Below are positions 52,259-54,437 of a stretch of 54,437 nucleotides of DNA, in pieces. Origin of the DNA: Verrucomicrobiales bacterium (lineage in GTDB: Bacteria; Verrucomicrobiota; Verrucomicrobiia; Verrucomicrobiales; DEV007); the NCBI GenBank assembly GCA_024638765.1, contig JAHEJT010000013.1, positions 1 through 54,437 of the forward strand. The letters are read 5' to 3'. Each line of letters starts with the position of its first letter. Position 1 is the stretch's first letter. The position numbers and the translations under genes were made by a program. The notes under the pieces are model-generated. The model searched no databases and was not told the origin of the DNA. It worked only from the letters and a program-made list of their open reading frames with translations.

Positions 52259-53686
52259 ATGAAAACCCTCCTCCTTCTCCACGCGTTCCTCGTCCTGTCG
52301 TTGATAGCACACGTTTCCGCAGCGCCCCCCAACGTGTTGATCATCATGGCGGATGACTGCACGTACAACGATCTTCCCGTATACGGCGGGCTGAACGCGA
52401 AGACGCCGAACATCGACCGGCTCGCCCGGGAGGGGCTGACCTTTAATAAAGCGTACCTGGCCGAGGCCATGTGCCAGCCGTGTCGCGCGGAACTCTATTC
52501 GGGGCAATACCCCATGCGCAACGGCTGCGCCTGGAACCATTCCGCGAGCCTGCCGTCCGCCACCAGTATGCCGCAGCACCTCGGAGAAGCGGGCTATCGC
52601 GTGGGACTCGCGGGGAAAGTGCACGTGAAGCCGGAGGAATCTTTTCCCTTTGAAAAAGTCGGGGGCTTCGATCCCAGTTGCGTGCGCAACCCGACCCAGG
52701 CGCACGAAGTTTCCGGGATTGCGGACTTCATGTCACGCGACACGGGCGAGGCCTTTTGCCTGGTCGTCGCCCTGGTGGACCCGCATGTGCCGTGGGTGAT
52801 GGGTGATGCGTCGAAGTATCCGCCGAAGAAAATCAAGTTACCGCCGAACCTCGCCGACACGCCGCGGACGCGCGAAGATTTCGGGAAATATCTCGCCGAG
52901 ATCACGTACATGGACGGCCAGGTTGGCGAGATTCTTGCCGCGCTCGATGCGACGGGCCTGGCCGATGACACCCTGGTCCTTTTCACGTCGGAGCAGGGTT
53001 CCCAGTTTCCGGGATGCAAATGGACCAACTGGGATACCGGTCTGCACACCGCCCTGATCGCGCGTTGGCCGGACGGAAAAGTGCCGGCAGGCAAACGCAC
53101 CGACGCGCTTGTCCAGTATGCGGACGTGCTGCCGACACTTCTGGATGTCGCGGGCGCCGATGTGCCGGCGGAAAAGTTTGACGGCAGCAGTTTTCTTCCG
53201 GTGCTCACGGGGAAGAAGTCAAAGCACCGCCAGTTCGCTTACGGTATCCACAACAACATCCCCGAGGGACCTCCTTATCCGATCCGCACCGTCACGGACG
53301 GGGAATACCGGTACATCCGCAACCTGCTGCCGCACGAGATCTACATCGAAAAACATCTCATGGGATCGAGGGGCAATGGGGCCTTGAACAATCCTTACTG
53401 GTCCACCTGGGTCTTCGAAGCCGGGAACAATCCTTCGACTTACAACCTGATCAAGCGCTACACGCGTCGCCCGGCCGAAGAGTTTTATCATACTGCCGGA
53501 GATGCTTACGAAATGACGAACCTCGCCGGGGAGGGAAGTCTGCGAAAAATTCGCAATCGGCTTTCTGCGGAACTCGACCGCTGGATGCGGGCGCAAGGGG
53601 ATCCCGGCGTGGCGCAGGATACTTTCGAAGCCATCCAAGCCGCGCGAAAGGGGGAACATCTTTACGGTCCGCAAGTGGCGCCGTGA
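52259..53686 (+). CDS. Secreted sulfatase, S1 family (CQPCR)
   Basis: The 475-residue protein has a signal peptide (LLLLHAFLVLSLIAHVSA). Sulfatase features: MADDCTYNDLPVYGG, CQPCRAELYSGQYPM with Cys72, GKVHVKPE, TSEQGSQFPGCKW. The serine of CxPSR is Cys here, and the C-terminal metal motif is SEQGSQ instead of SDNG, a pattern of N-sulfoglucosamine sulfohydrolase-like members. ATG at 52259 is preferred to an earlier codon at 52214. No repeat signature in its signal peptide. Confidence 0.9.
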   Translation: MKTLLLLHAFLVLSLIAHVSAAPPNVLIIMADDCTYNDLPVYGGLNAKTPNIDRLAREGLTFNKAYLAEAMCQPCRAELYSGQYPMRNGCAWNHSASLPSATSMPQHLGEAGYRVGLAGKVHVKPEESFPFEKVGGFDPSCVRNPTQAHEVSGIADFMSRDTGEAFCLVVALVDPHVPWVMGDASKYPPKKIKLPPNLADTPRTREDFGKYLAEITYMDGQVGEILAALDATGLADDTLVLFTSEQGSQFPGCKWTNWDTGLHTALIARWPDGKVPAGKRTDALVQYADVLPTLLDVAGADVPAEKFDGSSFLPVLTGKKSKHRQFAYGIHNNIPEGPPYPIRTVTDGEYRYIRNLLPHEIYIEKHLMGSRGNGALNNPYWSTWVFEAGNNPSTYNLIKRYTRRPAEEFYHTAGDAYEMTNLAGEGSLRKIRNRLSAELDRWMRAQGDPGVAQDTFEAIQAARKGEHLYGPQVAP

Positions 53687-53690
53687 GAAT

Positions 53691-53876
53691 GTAGCCGCCT
53701 GCGTAAGCAGGTGGATGATGTGGGCGTAAACGGCACGGTTTCTCCACGCTCTTACGAGCGCGGCTACTTCGCCGGGAGACGATGTAGCCGCCTGCGTAAG
53801 CAGGTGGACAATGTGGGGGACAAACGGCACGGCTCCTCCACGCTCTTACGAGCGCGGCTACTTCGCCGGATTTTCC
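53691..53876. repeat. Tandem duplication carrying four A elements
   Basis: A unit of about 93 bases occurs twice (53691-53783 and 53784-53876). Each unit has one A element on the plus strand with stem CCTGC/GCAGG and one on the minus strand with stem CGCTC/GAGCG. Starts of A elements: 53691, 53743, 53784, 53837. The first begins five bases after the sulfatase stop. Confidence 0.85.
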
Positions 53877-53921
53877 CCCTCCGGACTGGATAAACGCCAA
53901 CGCTTTGATTACTTTTCCCTA

Positions 53922-54350
53922 ATGCGACCCCCGCTTCTCGCTTCTACTCTCTTTCTTCTCCTGGCCTCCGCGCTGCTTGCAACCGCATGGGCCGCGGATA
54001 AGCAGGCGGACGATTGGTTCCGCAAGAAAACGCTCGTCATTCCAAAGAAGGTCGAGGGATTGCAGGTGAACCATGCCGAGGAGGTGGTGCTGTTCACGGT
54101 GAAGGTCAGGAATGCCGGCACCACGACCATAGACAATTACAAAGTGAGCGGCGGCTGCGCCTGTTTTCTGCACGCGGACGGTGTCGGACCGATTGCCCCG
54201 GGAGAGACGCGTGCGATCGATCTCTGGTTCGATACCGAGAAACTCACGCACGGGAAGTCCAAGGGGACGCGCAGCATTTACTGGGTGAAACAGAGCGGCG
54301 CCTTTGCCTTCCGCTACGGAAAAACCAAGCTCTATTGGAGCGCACGGTGA
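53922..54350 (+). CDS. Secreted DUF1573-like protein
   Basis: The 142-residue protein has a signal peptide (LLASTLFLLLASALLATAWA). The mature part follows the DUF1573/ASH-like immunoglobulin fold pattern: VVLFTVKVRNAGTTTIDNYKVSGGCACF, then PIAPGETRAIDLWFDTEKLTHGKSKGTRSIYWV. The paired Cys in GCACF corresponds to the CGC motif of the family. Function unknown; these proteins are extracytoplasmic. ATG at 53922 is preferred since the frame upstream is the A repeat. It is complete 87 bases before the window ends. Confidence 0.75.
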   Translation: MRPPLLASTLFLLLASALLATAWAADKQADDWFRKKTLVIPKKVEGLQVNHAEEVVLFTVKVRNAGTTTIDNYKVSGGCACFLHADGVGPIAPGETRAIDLWFDTEKLTHGKSKGTRSIYWVKQSGAFAFRYGKTKLYWSAR

Positions 54351-54437
54351 GTTGAGAGTTTTCGAGTGGCGACCGGAGAACGAGTCTCTAGACTCGTTCT
54401 TGAATCCCGATGGAATCGGGAGGGGTTCATTCTCCGT
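54351..54437. other. Window end, short inverted repeats, no gene
   Basis: GGAGAACGAGTCTC / TAGACTCGTTCTT and CCCGAT / ATCGGG are inverted pairs. Nothing coding is seen. Confidence 0.5.

Noticed and set aside
53691-53876. Possible CRISPR array
   Set aside because: The repeat occurs as two 93-base tandem units made of inverted A elements with no distinct spacers, and no cas gene is near.
1-54437. Insertion sequence or prophage explaining the repeats
   Set aside because: I looked for transposase, integrase and phage gene patterns and found none in the window; the repeats are all non-autonomous and short.

Overview
The window is bacterial, GC-rich DNA with 36 protein genes that I can support, no rRNA or tRNA that I can see, no CRISPR array and no transposase. 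The gene content points to the PVC superphylum, most likely Verrucomicrobiota. It has eleven S1-type sulfatases in 54 kb, secreted FG-GAP and DUF1573-like proteins, a PEP-CTERM-like protein with a VPEGG sorting motif, and intergenic spaces packed with short-period repeats. This assignment is inference; Planctomycetota or Lentisphaerota remain possible.

Layout. 1-7 kb: the C-terminal part of a membrane-anchored protein, a secreted alpha/beta hydrolase, an aspartate/aromatic aminotransferase, an enolase-superfamily enzyme and a GNAT acetyltransferase. 7-11 kb (minus strand): a Na+/solute symporter followed by a sulfatase without signal peptide. 11-17 kb: a second GNAT, a DUF1801 protein, a 55-residue AbrB-like protein with a self-contained promoter/operator, a YbjN-like protein coupled to a two-lobed retropepsin-like lipoprotein, and a VOC / ArsR / AHSA1 operon behind a palindromic operator. 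17-26 kb: a PEP-CTERM-like protein behind a good sigma-54 promoter, an FG-GAP repeat protein, three secreted sulfatases, a small basic protein and a CE1-type esterase. 27-46 kb (plus strand): galK, a complete YtfR-YtfT-YjfF-YtfQ-type sugar ABC importer, galT, a GH2-sulfatase fusion, a sulfatase with extra C-terminal modules, a sulfatase-GH43-like fusion and a free-standing GH43. 46-54 kb: four more sulfatases and a DUF1573-like protein.

How it fits together. The 27-46 kb block reads as a sulfated-galactan utilisation locus. Secreted sulfatases and glycosidases, two of them joined in single polypeptides, would strip sulfate and cut glycosidic bonds. The ABC importer would take up galactose or galactofuranose, and GalK/GalT would feed it into the Leloir pathway (no galE is present). 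The symporter/cytoplasmic-sulfatase pair could handle a sulfated monosaccharide. No sulfatase-maturing enzyme (FGE or anSME) is encoded here.

The most unusual signal is in the repeats. At least ten families of short intergenic repeats fill the gaps. They also run into genes: they encode the hydrophobic part of the signal peptides of several secreted proteins, supply stop codons, sit in frame inside one sulfatase, and form long stems around two start codons.
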